From: AP-15 sp963724435
Lineage (GTDB): Bacteria > Pseudomonadota > Alphaproteobacteria > ATCC43930 > CGMCC-115725
Reading direction: 5' to 3'
NCBI GenBank assembly: GCA_963724435.1
Contig: CAVRUN010000001.1
Coordinates: 1,494,400-1,558,399, forward strand
Length of the DNA: 64,000 bases
Part shown: positions 16,992-25,891 of the stretch, one piece after another
Layout: every line of letters starts with the position of its first letter
How positions within the stretch are numbered: position 1 is the first letter of the stretch
Position numbers and translations under genes: made by a program
Notes under the pieces: generated by a model
Told to the model about the DNA's origin: nothing
What the model saw: the letters and a program-made list of their open reading frames with translations, nothing else
Database searches by the model: none

Positions 16992-19574
16992 GTGGCGAAA
17001 ATCTTTTCCCTAATCGCCCAAATATTGATTGCGTTCGGAATTATCCAGATAGGCTCATCAAACGCTGCCTTGGCCCAGTCGGCTGGAACTTTTTCAACTC
17101 TATCCACGACCGGGGTCGCGACTCTGGATGGCGATGTCGTGATGTGCTCGGGTCGCCCATGGCTGGACGTGCGCTGCAATGGTGCGATAGGCGACGATGT
17201 CCATGACGATACCAGCGCAATCCAAGCTGCGATTAATACAGCAGTGGCGAATAATTGGCCCGTTCACTTTCCCGCGGGAACTTATAAGGTTACTTCAGGC
17301 CTTATCATCGACTACGCAAGCCAGGCTGCTCATGGGTTCCGGCTAATCTCCCGCGGAGCGGTTATCGATGGTCGTGCAATCCCTGCAGGACCGGTGATGC
17401 AAATTAAATGTAGCGGTGGCAGCCCGACCAATCCTACAGGCTGTTTCTATTTCAAAGAAGAAGGCTCTGTTTTCGTCGAAGCCGATACACCCGGGTATGC
17501 GGTTATTATCGGCACACCCGACTTTTCAGACGCCCAGAATTCGATTAAATTAGATCATCTGATAGTCAATAATTCCAGCAGCAGTGCAGTTGCCGGCGGG
17601 TGCCAATTCAATTATGTACTCGACAGCGATATGTACGCAATCTGCGATTCGGCAGGCGGTGCGGCAGGAATGGCATTTGAACAAGCGCAATTCTCCCGGA
17701 TCTCCGGTTCCGCAACAGCGGCGGGCGTAGGTGGACGAGGCATCGCCCTGGAGAACGGTTACAATTTCTCAAACACGTTCTTCGCGCTTGATCTCGAAGT
17801 ATCGCCAACTTGTCTATCGATCACTTTCAATCACAACGGTCTCAACACTTTTGTCTCGCCATATTTCGACTGCACAACGGCGATTAATGCTACGGCCAGT
17901 GTTGGCAACACCATCATAAACCCCAATTATGGGGGCAATGTAAGCAATTACGGCCCGAATTCAGTTGGGATATCGGTGCAGGGAGCCGGTTCTCGACCCC
18001 AATGGATGTTTCCGACGACCGCAACTTACACCGCCGCACCGGTAGACGACGGGCTGGCCATCTCCAGCTACAACGCTCCGGGATCTTCGATGACCGTTAC
18101 ACTTCCCGCCGTCAGCACAGTGAATCCGGGTTGGTCACTGGCGGTGGCGACGGATAACGACAAGGGAATGATTGTTACCGCGCCAACGGGGAATATATTG
18201 GCAGGCAGCAAGTTTGTCCCCTCGGTTACCCTCGGAGCCGGCAACTACGAATATATTCGGCTGCAATCTGACGGCAATAACTGGCGAATCATATCCGCCA
18301 CTCGAAACACGCGGCTAAACATGGGGTTCGAGCCCCCGCCATGGCCGAGCAATTGGTCGTATCCAGCCACCTCGGGCTACGCCGCGACGTTAGGCGACAA
18401 CGGCAACATTTTGTCAAGCTACAATACTCTTTCCGGCTTGGCAGTAACCTTACCGCCTATCACGAATTTGCCGATCGGCTGGAGTATGGGTTTCGCGACC
18501 GACAATGGGAAGCCTCTCTCCGTGCAAGTCAATATGAGTTCTGGTGGGCACATCGTCTGGCCGGGCAGCGGGGCTGCCGCCACTAGCCTGGGGTTGGCCA
18601 ATACAAGCCAGGGGTCATATGAATTTGCGGTGCTGCAGTATGACGGGAGCGGCAATTTCAGGCTGATCGAGGCAACTCCTGCAACCGCTCAAGCGAACGG
18701 CCTGATCGGCACCGCGGGAATCAGTCACTGGAGCTTCCCCACAACTAGCAGCTACATTGCCACGGTGTCTGATAATGGCAATGTCGTATCAAGCTATAAT
18801 AGCCCAGTGTCGTACATGGCGGTTACACTGCCGTCAACCACCATGCTTCCAATGGGGTGGACGTTCGCTGTGACCACGGACAATAATAAGGCGATGTCGA
18901 TCCAGGTCAACGCGACAGCCGGTGGGCACATCCTTTATCCTGGAAGCGGCAATTCGGTTTCAGCCGTTTCATTGGCGCCGACCAACTACGAAATCCTGGT
19001 GTTAAGGTTCGATGGCAGCAACTTTCGAGTAACTGAAACGACGCCCGGGACGGCTGCCTCGGTGGGGCTTGCTGGATCAAGTTCAGATATCGACCGCTGG
19101 AACTTCCCAGTGAGCCCGACTTATACCGCGGCACCAAACGACAATGGGAACGCTCTTTCGAGCTACAACACTGTAGCCGGGTTGACCGTCACTTTGCCGT
19201 CGACAAATGCGATCGTTGACGGTTGGACGATGGGTTTTACAACCGACAATGGGATGCCGCTCACGGTCCAGGTCAATGGGGTTGCCGGTGGATCTGTCCT
19301 GGAGCCGGCGGGAGGAGGAACTTCTGTTGGGTCGATCACGCTTGCGGCGGGACAGAATTACGAGTTCTTACAGCTTCGCTTTGACGGGAATAATTTTCGG
19401 GTCGTAAACGCCACCCCTCAGACGATAAACACGCTCGGCGGTTTAATCTCGCCGGGGACGCCTGCCTCAAGCACGACGACATGCAATGTCGGCCAGCTTC
19501 AGGCTGATATCAACTATCTCTACTATTGTACAGCACCGAATACCTGGAAGCGCGCCGCACTCTCAAGTTTCTAG
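16992..19574 (+). CDS. Tailspike/tail fibre with pectate-lyase-like domain, signal peptide and four repeats
   Basis: 860 residues from the GTG at 16992, preceded by AAGGGAG; the frame is open further upstream but there is no better start. Residues 1-29 look like a Sec signal peptide (hydrophobic core, ALA-QS cleavage). From ~52, WLDVRCNGAIGDDVHDDTSAIQAAI and HFPAGTYKV are the hallmark of pectate-lyase-type right-handed beta-helix tailspikes. From 338 there are four ~105-residue repeats, then a short end (NYLYYCTAPNTWKRAALSSF) typical of fibre tips. It probably binds or degrades a surface polysaccharide. A signal peptide is odd for a virion protein, because tail proteins are assembled in the cytoplasm. 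Confidence 0.75.
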   Translation: MAKIFSLIAQILIAFGIIQIGSSNAALAQSAGTFSTLSTTGVATLDGDVVMCSGRPWLDVRCNGAIGDDVHDDTSAIQAAINTAVANNWPVHFPAGTYKVTSGLIIDYASQAAHGFRLISRGAVIDGRAIPAGPVMQIKCSGGSPTNPTGCFYFKEEGSVFVEADTPGYAVIIGTPDFSDAQNSIKLDHLIVNNSSSSAVAGGCQFNYVLDSDMYAICDSAGGAAGMAFEQAQFSRISGSATAAGVGGRGIALENGYNFSNTFFALDLEVSPTCLSITFNHNGLNTFVSPYFDCTTAINATASVGNTIINPNYGGNVSNYGPNSVGISVQGAGSRPQWMFPTTATYTAAPVDDGLAISSYNAPGSSMTVTLPAVSTVNPGWSLAVATDNDKGMIVTAPTGNILAGSKFVPSVTLGAGNYEYIRLQSDGNNWRIISATRNTRLNMGFEPPPWPSNWSYPATSGYAATLGDNGNILSSYNTLSGLAVTLPPITNLPIGWSMGFATDNGKPLSVQVNMSSGGHIVWPGSGAAATSLGLANTSQGSYEFAVLQYDGSGNFRLIEATPATAQANGLIGTAGISHWSFPTTSSYIATVSDNGNVVSSYNSPVSYMAVTLPSTTMLPMGWTFAVTTDNNKAMSIQVNATAGGHILYPGSGNSVSAVSLAPTNYEILVLRFDGSNFRVTETTPGTAASVGLAGSSSDIDRWNFPVSPTYTAAPNDNGNALSSYNTVAGLTVTLPSTNAIVDGWTMGFTTDNGMPLTVQVNGVAGGSVLEPAGGGTSVGSITLAAGQNYEFLQLRFDGNNFRVVNATPQTINTLGGLISPGTPASSTTTCNVGQLQADINYLYYCTAPNTWKRAALSSF
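18003..19424 (+). repeat. Four tandem protein-coding repeats in the tailspike
   Basis: Units start at 18003, 18354, 18729 and 19098 (spacing 351, 375 and 369 bases). Each begins W-x-(F/Y)-P-(T/A/V), then YxA…DNG, a SSYN block, xVTLP, GWxxxxxTDN, and ends (Y)E…RxDGxNxR…ATP. The DNA has diverged, so duplication is old or selection acts on protein only. Confidence 0.85.
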
Positions 19575-19746
19575 AGACAAGCGCCGAGCCTTTCGCCAGT
19601 ACATCCTGCGCACGGAATTCCTTGAATTTGGCGGGGGTTCTATTGCCAGGAGTTGGAAAAACTCAAGACGCTTTGGACGCGAAACACCTCTGTGGTGAGA
19701 TCATGGCAAGCTTGTTGCGCGTATCGAGTTGCTTGGTAGATGCATT

Positions 19747-21087
19747 ATGAGCCCCCCTGGCGGAAAGCGCACTTCGCTTGCTTCTTATAGCTGGGGTGGG
19801 CTCGGTTCGGAAAATGACGTTACCGAGTATCGCCAGATATTTCAGCCCGACCAAGGGATATTTTCACCCGGCTACCCGTTGGTCCCACCCGAAAGCGAAC
19901 GCGTCCGAGTTTGGGATTTTCCGGTCGGCTATAATACAATTTACACTCCGCGTTCCTACGAGCCGATCGGGTTTTATGAGCTTCGCGCGTTAGCTGAAAA
20001 TCACGACATTACTCGGCTGGCGATTGAAACGCGGAAAGATCAGATTGAAAAGCTTGGATGGAGGATTCGATCTCGGAAGGGGGCAAAGTCGGATGGCGAC
20101 GCAGCGGAGCGCATCTCTAGACTGACGGACTTCTGGCGAAAACCGGATGGGGAGCAGCCCTTCGCCAGTTGGCTTCGCGAACTGCTGGAGGACCTGTTGG
20201 TCTTGGACGCCCCTTGCTTAGAGGTGCGCCGTAACCGCGTCGGGGACGTGATCGGGCTTGATGTCGTCGACGGTTCCACTATCAAAGTGCTGATTGACGA
20301 TACTGGACGTCGTCCTCAGCCGCCAGCTCCAGCTTACGAACAGATCATTCACGGGCGGCCGTGGAGGCTGCTCACCTCCGACGAGCTTATTTATCTGCCT
20401 CGTAATCGGCGGCCACATCGCGCCTATGGCTTTGGCCCCTGCGAACAAATAATCATGACAATCAATATCGGCCTGCGGCGACAGATGATGCAATTGCAGC
20501 ACTTCACCGACGGTAATGTCCCACCTGGCTTGGTGAATGCCCCCGACGGATGGAACGCCGAACAGATAAGGCAGTTCCAGGAATGGTTCGACTCGATTCT
20601 AGCCGGCAATACCGGCAACCGGACGCGGCTTATCTGGGCTCCGACTGGCGCTAAATACCAGGCATTCAAAGAGGCACCTTACAAGGATGAATTCGACGAG
20701 TGGTTGGCACGAATTGTCTGCTATGCATTTTCGCTACCTCCGACTGCCTTTACCGCGCAAGTGAATCGGGCTACCGCACAGTCGGCTCAAGAGACTGCGG
20801 TTGAGGAGGGACTCGCGCCGCTTACTGGTTGGGTCAAACGTCTTGTAGATAGTGTCATTCAGGACCGCATGGGGGACTCGGACCTGGAGTTTATCTGGTC
20901 CGACGTGCAGCCAGCGAACCCGAAAGATCAAGCGGCAATACTCGACGTCTATGTAAAGAATGGAATTTATACGGTGAATGAAGCGCGGGAGATTCTTGGA
21001 CTCCCTCCGGCTGGCGTTAGCCAATCATTATTTCAGATATCCAATGCGCGTTCGCCTGACCCAGCGTGCAATTATACGCCATCTTAG
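19747..21087 (+). CDS. Phage portal protein
   Basis: 446 residues from the ATG at 19747; an in-frame TTG at 19729 is also possible. Portal features: RLAIETRKDQIEKLGWRIR near the N-terminus, LLVLDAPCLEVRRN, DELIYLPRNRRPHRAYGFGP in the stem/clip region, and a C-terminal ALPPTAFT-like stretch followed by VNRATAQSAQETAVEEGL. The dodecamer forms the DNA channel at the capsid vertex and docks the terminase. It lies unusually far from its terminase, with two virion surface genes in between. Confidence 0.85.
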   Translation: MSPPGGKRTSLASYSWGGLGSENDVTEYRQIFQPDQGIFSPGYPLVPPESERVRVWDFPVGYNTIYTPRSYEPIGFYELRALAENHDITRLAIETRKDQIEKLGWRIRSRKGAKSDGDAAERISRLTDFWRKPDGEQPFASWLRELLEDLLVLDAPCLEVRRNRVGDVIGLDVVDGSTIKVLIDDTGRRPQPPAPAYEQIIHGRPWRLLTSDELIYLPRNRRPHRAYGFGPCEQIIMTINIGLRRQMMQLQHFTDGNVPPGLVNAPDGWNAEQIRQFQEWFDSILAGNTGNRTRLIWAPTGAKYQAFKEAPYKDEFDEWLARIVCYAFSLPPTAFTAQVNRATAQSAQETAVEEGLAPLTGWVKRLVDSVIQDRMGDSDLEFIWSDVQPANPKDQAAILDVYVKNGIYTVNEAREILGLPPAGVSQSLFQISNARSPDPACNYTPS

Positions 21088-21306
21088 AGAACGTTACCAT
21101 TATCTCAGGGTTCGAATTCCCTAACTCTACGACCACTATTCACAAACACCTTGTTTAAAACGTAAACACACAAAGCAACATAAGTTAGAGAAGCACGCAC
21201 AAATCATAGCATGTTAGTAGATGTGAACGCCTTGCCGTAACCCGCTTCAGCTGGAACATCAGTTCTTACAATCCTAGTCCAAAATGGATTTGAGGAGACA
21301 AACCTC

Positions 21307-22422
21307 ATGAGTGTCACTCCGAACAACATTGTGGTATACGGCTCGGCGAACATGCCCGAAGCCGACGGCGTTACTATAGGCGGTGGGGTTGACTTCACCA
21401 AGCGCGTCGCGTTTTACGATATCAGCCCGAATGGTACGGTCGATTGGGTGTCGAGTTCCAGTTCGGATACCGCCGTCAAAGTCCAAGTCACCGGACGAGA
21501 TGGCTCAGGTATCATTCAAACCCCGGCGGCGGTAACGCTGGCCGGGCAAAGTGTCGTGGCCGGCTCGCAGACCTTCGAGCGCATCGGCGCGGCGGTCATT
21601 ACGGGCGGGTCAATTGCCGGCCTCCCTAACCCAACAGGCACGGCTGCTGTGGGCGACGTCGCGGCGATGGCGCATGCGTGTATCATACCGTCCTCAACGG
21701 TCACGACTGACACGACCTACCATACCGCTCAGACCGGCTCCGCGAATACGAGCGGCACAACCCCGCCGCTGTTCAAATTGCAGGCCGGCGATGGGGCCAG
21801 CGTTGCCGCGGGGATGTTGATCTGGACCCGTGGCGGCGCAGGACCAAACCAGCTCCGCATGATCGTAGCGACTTCGGGGTATGGAACCGACGTTGTAGCG
21901 GTCAATCGCGATTGGGGAACAGCGCCGGATAATACCACGACTTACAAGATCGTGCAGGGCATCCTTTTCGACATCAGCCCCAACGCCGTTACCGCGGTCA
22001 CCCGCTGCTTCTGGACCGCAGCGGCAGATGTCCCGGCTGGGTCCGGGCGTTACTTTTACGAAAAGGTGTTCGTCGTCAATAATAATACCGCGACGGCATT
22101 GACTGGAGCTCAGATCGAGATCGCCAGCGAGGCACCGACACTACCCTCTGGTGCGCTGCTCGATATTGGTCTGTGCACATCGTTGAACGATACCAACACC
22201 TTAAACCCGCGCCAGCAATCCTCAGGCTTTCTCCCGACCGGGGTTAGCTCCTTTACGACCCAGCCGGCCTTCATCAACGTTCCGGGTCCGGGTAATTTAC
22301 CATCTGGCACAGTGCCAAATACCGCGGGCGCGCAAGGCGTTTGGATGCGCTTGACGCTTCCGGCGGGCACAGCGGCCTATAAGGGATCGGCGACACTGCG
22401 AACGCAAGGGACCACTACTTAG
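21307..22422 (+). CDS. Phage structural protein, unknown
   Basis: 371 residues after a clear GAGGAG ribosome site. The protein is beta-rich and poor in Lys, with many Gly/Thr/Ser turns. The first half (NNIVVYGSANMPEADGVTIGG, FTKRVAFYDISPNG) resembles proteins carried near head genes in alphaproteobacterial prophages. No enzyme motif, signal peptide or membrane span is visible. A 219-base non-coding stretch separates it from the portal gene. A capsid decoration or tail role is a guess. Confidence 0.6.
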   Translation: MSVTPNNIVVYGSANMPEADGVTIGGGVDFTKRVAFYDISPNGTVDWVSSSSSDTAVKVQVTGRDGSGIIQTPAAVTLAGQSVVAGSQTFERIGAAVITGGSIAGLPNPTGTAAVGDVAAMAHACIIPSSTVTTDTTYHTAQTGSANTSGTTPPLFKLQAGDGASVAAGMLIWTRGGAGPNQLRMIVATSGYGTDVVAVNRDWGTAPDNTTTYKIVQGILFDISPNAVTAVTRCFWTAAADVPAGSGRYFYEKVFVVNNNTATALTGAQIEIASEAPTLPSGALLDIGLCTSLNDTNTLNPRQQSSGFLPTGVSSFTTQPAFINVPGPGNLPSGTVPNTAGAQGVWMRLTLPAGTAAYKGSATLRTQGTTT

Positions 22423-22437
22423 GCTCGGGAGGAGCGA

Positions 22438-22641
22438 TTGCTCCCCGAGACTCTTACTCCAGTCGATCCGGAAAGCTATCGGAGCCGATACAAAATCGTC
22501 CGGACCGACACAATGCAGGATGTACCAGGATTAATCCTGTCAGCCTCCGTCGAAAGCGGCCTGTGCATGTTGCGCAATGTGGCTGGAGAGAGCGTGGAGC
22601 ACAGTTTCGGCCCACGCGGCCTGCGCATCGTCACTCGATGA
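22438..22641 (+). CDS. Small hypothetical phage protein
   Basis: 67 residues with a TTG start preceded by GGGAGGAG, 15 bases after the previous stop. It contains YKIVRTDTMQDVPGLILSA and a C-terminal HSFGPRGLRIV. No family recognised. The strong ribosome site and tight spacing argue that it is translated. Confidence 0.5.
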   Translation: MLPETLTPVDPESYRSRYKIVRTDTMQDVPGLILSASVESGLCMLRNVAGESVEHSFGPRGLRIVTR

Positions 22642-22672
22642 CGGGTCGGCGCTAGCGTTTGGGAGTGCCTAA

Positions 22673-23194
22673 ATGAGCAACCCGTGGTCACGGGCGGTGG
22701 CGACAGCGTGGCCAAATGGCCCAAACCAGTCGCCCGACAATATGAGCAGCCTAGCCAATGGACAGGCTCGAGGCCTGGGAGTCATCAACCCTAGCACGCT
22801 CACCCAGCCGTTTGGTGATATCATACTGCCGCCATGGAAGATCAGCACCGGCACGGTCTCGGCAGGTAATACAATATCGCGGTACTTATTGTTCTCTGAG
22901 GATAATACTCTATGGCCCGGCGGCATCAGCCCGACCTCGACTTTTGATCAATCCGCGGCCCTAAACAGTTGGCTGGCATACGACCCGGCAGCGGCGGCGC
23001 TGGCGCTGATCGACACTCTGAACATGCAAGCGGGCGTAAGCCTGTATCAGACTCGATGGCAGTCTATTCGTGGCCTGATCGGCAACGTTCCGACCTATTG
23101 CGCGGTGCTGCTTTATAACAATTCCGGTGCGGCGCTTGCCGCCTATTCGAGCGGCAATCAGAGCGCCACCTACGCGACTGAATCGTATGCGTAA
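22673..23194 (+). CDS. Phage structural/cassette protein, unknown
   Basis: 173 residues, ATG after GGGAG. It opens the tightly overlapping cassette and overlaps the next start by 8 bases. No signal peptide. The C-terminal part (YQTRWQSIRGLIGNVPTYCA) follows an Ala-rich helix. It resembles virion-associated proteins by composition only. Confidence 0.55.
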   Translation: MSNPWSRAVATAWPNGPNQSPDNMSSLANGQARGLGVINPSTLTQPFGDIILPPWKISTGTVSAGNTISRYLLFSEDNTLWPGGISPTSTFDQSAALNSWLAYDPAAAALALIDTLNMQAGVSLYQTRWQSIRGLIGNVPTYCAVLLYNNSGAALAAYSSGNQSATYATESYA

Positions 23195-24209
23195 AGTCTT
23201 CTGGGGGGCGCTTGGCGCCGCCGCGCTGGTCGCGGGGATCGGCCTTGGCGACCGCACCGATGCGCAAAGCATTATCCGCGGCATTACGAGCCTTACGGCA
23301 GCGACACCAAACGTTCTACTCAATGGCGGTACGAGCTGCGCGGCACCCACTGGCTGCACCGTCGGGACCACGCTGCTGGCCAACAGTCAAGGCGGCGCGA
23401 ATTACACCGTCGCGGCTTCCGACAACACCAAAGTCATCAAGCGCACCTATTCGGGTACGACCGCCGACACGCTGCCGAATGTGTCGACGACAGGGTTTGG
23501 CCCGGGCTTCTCTGTCGATATCTGCACGACGGCGCAGTCGGACACCGTGACCGTGACGAGCCCGAGCACCGTCAATGGCTCCTCGTCGGTAGTCATCCCG
23601 GCCAATACGTGCCTAAGCATCGCGAACCCGGACGGCACCAATTATGTCGGCTTCCTGCCTTCGTCCGGCATTACGACAGTCGGCCTATCGATGCCGGCCT
23701 ATTTCTCGGTGGCGGGATCGCCGCTGACCGGGACGGGTGGCAGCCTTACGGTCACGGGCGCGAGCCAGACCGCGAACTATTTCCTCGCCGCCCCCAATGG
23801 CTCGTCAGGAGCCATGACGCCGCGGGCGATCGTCAATGCCGATCTTCCGACCCTAATTCCGGTCGCGATCGGCTGGATCGCCGGGCAGAACCCGAACAAC
23901 GCGACGGTCTTTACGAACCTGAGCGGCGGCGCTTACACGGTCCAGGCGATCGTAGGCCGCGTCGAAGTCGCCGAGGGCGCGACCGCGACCATTACGGTCA
24001 ACTCGGCCGCCTCCGGTACGCTGTGTTCGGGCGGGACCGCGATTTCGACGTCGTTCAACGCAAACGGTTCCGCCGCCAATAACCAGACCGTCACGTCCGG
24101 CACGCCAACCATCGCCAATGGCAGTTCGATTTGCCTGCAGACGACGGGCTCGAGCTGGGGGACGGGAAGCGCGGTCGGCGGCATCACCGTCTTCTTGAAG
24201 CCGAGCTGA
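23187..24209 (+). CDS. Exported beta-rich protein of the prophage cassette
   Basis: 340 residues from the ATG at 23187, which overlaps the previous stop. The N-terminus MRKVFWGALGAAALVAGIGL plus DRTDA-QS fits a Sec signal peptide. The mature part is Thr/Ser/Gly-rich with little charge, and contains PNVSTTGFGPGFSVDICTTA and a C-terminal half with a (T)VTVNSAASGTLCSGG stretch resembling tail-fibre beta domains. Four or more mature cysteines could form disulfides, consistent with export. Function unknown. Confidence 0.6.
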   Translation: MRKVFWGALGAAALVAGIGLGDRTDAQSIIRGITSLTAATPNVLLNGGTSCAAPTGCTVGTTLLANSQGGANYTVAASDNTKVIKRTYSGTTADTLPNVSTTGFGPGFSVDICTTAQSDTVTVTSPSTVNGSSSVVIPANTCLSIANPDGTNYVGFLPSSGITTVGLSMPAYFSVAGSPLTGTGGSLTVTGASQTANYFLAAPNGSSGAMTPRAIVNADLPTLIPVAIGWIAGQNPNNATVFTNLSGGAYTVQAIVGRVEVAEGATATITVNSAASGTLCSGGTAISTSFNANGSAANNQTVTSGTPTIANGSSICLQTTGSSWGTGSAVGGITVFLKPS

Positions 24210-24493
24210 TGAGGCGCGCTGCTGGGTTTGCGTTCGCGATCATCCTGGCTACCGCCGCATTGGCGGGCGTCGCGCACGCATTCCTGATCCTTGGCGCCGG
24301 CAGCAATACGTCTGCGTCGGCTCCGTCGACTTTCATTTATCTGCCGAACGGCAGCTTTGCGTACATGGCGAATGCCAGTTTTGCGCAGGTACGCGATGGC
24401 GGCTCGGGAAGCGGCCCGGCACCGTGCGGCACGCTGAACCTCGCGGTCAACACAGCCTGTAATGCGGTTTCTGTTCCGGTGGTGCTCCAATGA
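24209..24493 (+). CDS. Small exported protein of the cassette
   Basis: 94 residues; the ATG at 24209 overlaps the preceding TGA. MRRAAGFAFAIILATAALAG ends with a VAHA cleavage motif, a clear Sec signal peptide. The mature ~70 residues include YLPNGSFAYMANASFAQVRDGG and two cysteines near the C-terminus. No family recognised. Confidence 0.55.
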   Translation: MRRAAGFAFAIILATAALAGVAHAFLILGAGSNTSASAPSTFIYLPNGSFAYMANASFAQVRDGGSGSGPAPCGTLNLAVNTACNAVSVPVVLQ

Positions 24494-25131
24494 TCAAGCG
24501 ACTCCTATCTGGTGCGATCCTGACCCTTGCTGCTACCCAGGCATGGGCCGGCAGCACGACTTATGCCGTAACGGTAGGGTCGGGGACGAACTTCGACGCC
24601 GTAACGGACGGCACCGGCAATCTCGGCGCCAAGATAGCGGTGTGCGATGGCTCTGCGCTCGCCAATTGCGGTGCGGTGAAAGCAGCGTCAACGGCTGCGG
24701 TTGCCGGCGATCCGGCGGCCGTCGTCAGCCTGTCGCCGAACTCGCCATTGCCGACCGGTACCAATACCGTCGGGGCCGTCACGGGCGCGCTCGCGACTTC
24801 TGGCGGCTGGACGCCCGGCATTACCGCTGCGCTGTCGACAACGGTACAATCCATCAAATCGAGCGCCGGCCAGCTCGGTAAGATGCTCTGCTACAACCCG
24901 AATGCTTCGGTAGCCTACGTGCAGATATTCAATATCGCCTCAGGGTCGGTCACGCTCGGAACTTCGACGCCGGTAGACGTCGTGCCGGTACCTGCGACCC
25001 TCAATGGCGGCTTCACCATGACCTTCCCGGGTGAGCAATTCGGGACCGCGATCAGCTATGCGGCGACGACTACTGCGACGGGCTCGACGGCTCCCGGAAC
25101 CGCGCTGACCTGCGCATACGGCTACAACTGA
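24490..25131 (+). CDS. Exported protein of the cassette
   Basis: 213 residues, 4-base ATGA overlap with the previous gene. MIKRLLSGAILTLAATQAWA is a Sec signal peptide. The mature part has two short cysteine-bearing loops (AVCDGSALANCG) and a C-terminal PGEQFGTAISYAATTTATG beta-rich segment, similar in style to phage receptor-binding accessory proteins. No enzyme motif seen. Confidence 0.55.
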   Translation: MIKRLLSGAILTLAATQAWAGSTTYAVTVGSGTNFDAVTDGTGNLGAKIAVCDGSALANCGAVKAASTAAVAGDPAAVVSLSPNSPLPTGTNTVGAVTGALATSGGWTPGITAALSTTVQSIKSSAGQLGKMLCYNPNASVAYVQIFNIASGSVTLGTSTPVDVVPVPATLNGGFTMTFPGEQFGTAISYAATTTATGSTAPGTALTCAYGYN

Positions 25132-25883
25132 TGTGGTTGCGCCTGCTCCTCGCCGTATGGCTGACGGCTGCTCCGACGCTTGCATGGGGGCAGATGCTAG
25201 GGATTTACGGATATCAACGAGTCCCGGCGGGAGGCGGTCCGCCGCCGTCGCTGGTTCGCAAGAAAATCGTCAGTGATGCTACGGGTAACTTTTACTCGGC
25301 CTATAGCGCTTCTGCGGTTCAGGTGAACGCCGGCGATTTGGTGGTTGTGGTTTGCCGGCAAGCCACCAATGGAGGGTCGCTTCCGACCGTAACGGTGACG
25401 GACACGGCGGGCGACAGCTTTGCCGCCGCAACCAGCTCGGTTGCCTATAACTCCCAAAACTCGATCCAGCTGTTTTATGCAAAGAACGCGATCGGACAGT
25501 CATCCGCCGGGTCCGTGACATGCAATTATTCGGGAAACACGACCTGGTACGATGCGATAGCAGTGCTCGAATACAGCGGAGCGTCGACATCGAGCCCCCT
25601 AGACGCAAGCCAAGTTGCTGGCGGAGTAATGTCAGGCGGAGCCATTACGACCAGCAATTTCACGACGGCATTCGCCAATGAGATCGGCGTCTGCGGGTAC
25701 AGCGGCGATGCTCTCGGAGTGAGTTTTACGCCGGGATCCAGCTTCGCCGCGGAACTCGTCGACGCCAGCAATTTTGCTGGGGCATCGGATCGGACCATGA
25801 CGACGACCGTGACGACAAACGGAACCGTTGCGATATCTGGCGGGGGCGGGTCCGGAGAGATCGTCTGCGCCACGTTTCATTAG
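25131..25883 (+). CDS. Exported protein of the cassette, fibre-like
   Basis: 250 residues; its ATG overlaps the previous TGA by one base. MWLRLLLAVWLTAAPTLAWG is a Sec signal peptide. The mature region resembles secreted beta-sandwich proteins: LVVVVCRQATNGG, VTVTDTAGDSF, YAKNAIG, and VLEYSGASTSSPLDAS are elements found in fibre and adhesin domains. The function is not known. Confidence 0.55.
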   Translation: MWLRLLLAVWLTAAPTLAWGQMLGIYGYQRVPAGGGPPPSLVRKKIVSDATGNFYSAYSASAVQVNAGDLVVVVCRQATNGGSLPTVTVTDTAGDSFAAATSSVAYNSQNSIQLFYAKNAIGQSSAGSVTCNYSGNTTWYDAIAVLEYSGASTSSPLDASQVAGGVMSGGAITTSNFTTAFANEIGVCGYSGDALGVSFTPGSSFAAELVDASNFAGASDRTMTTTVTTNGTVAISGGGGSGEIVCATFH

Positions 25884-25891
25884 AGGACGCA

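Noticed and set aside
21105..21135. tRNA 3'-end-like stretch (GGTTCGAATT with flanking GGG/CCC, then ACGACCA) after the portal gene
   Set aside because: The T-stem does not pair properly, the loop is too long, and no acceptor, D or anticodon arms are upstream. Probably coincidence.
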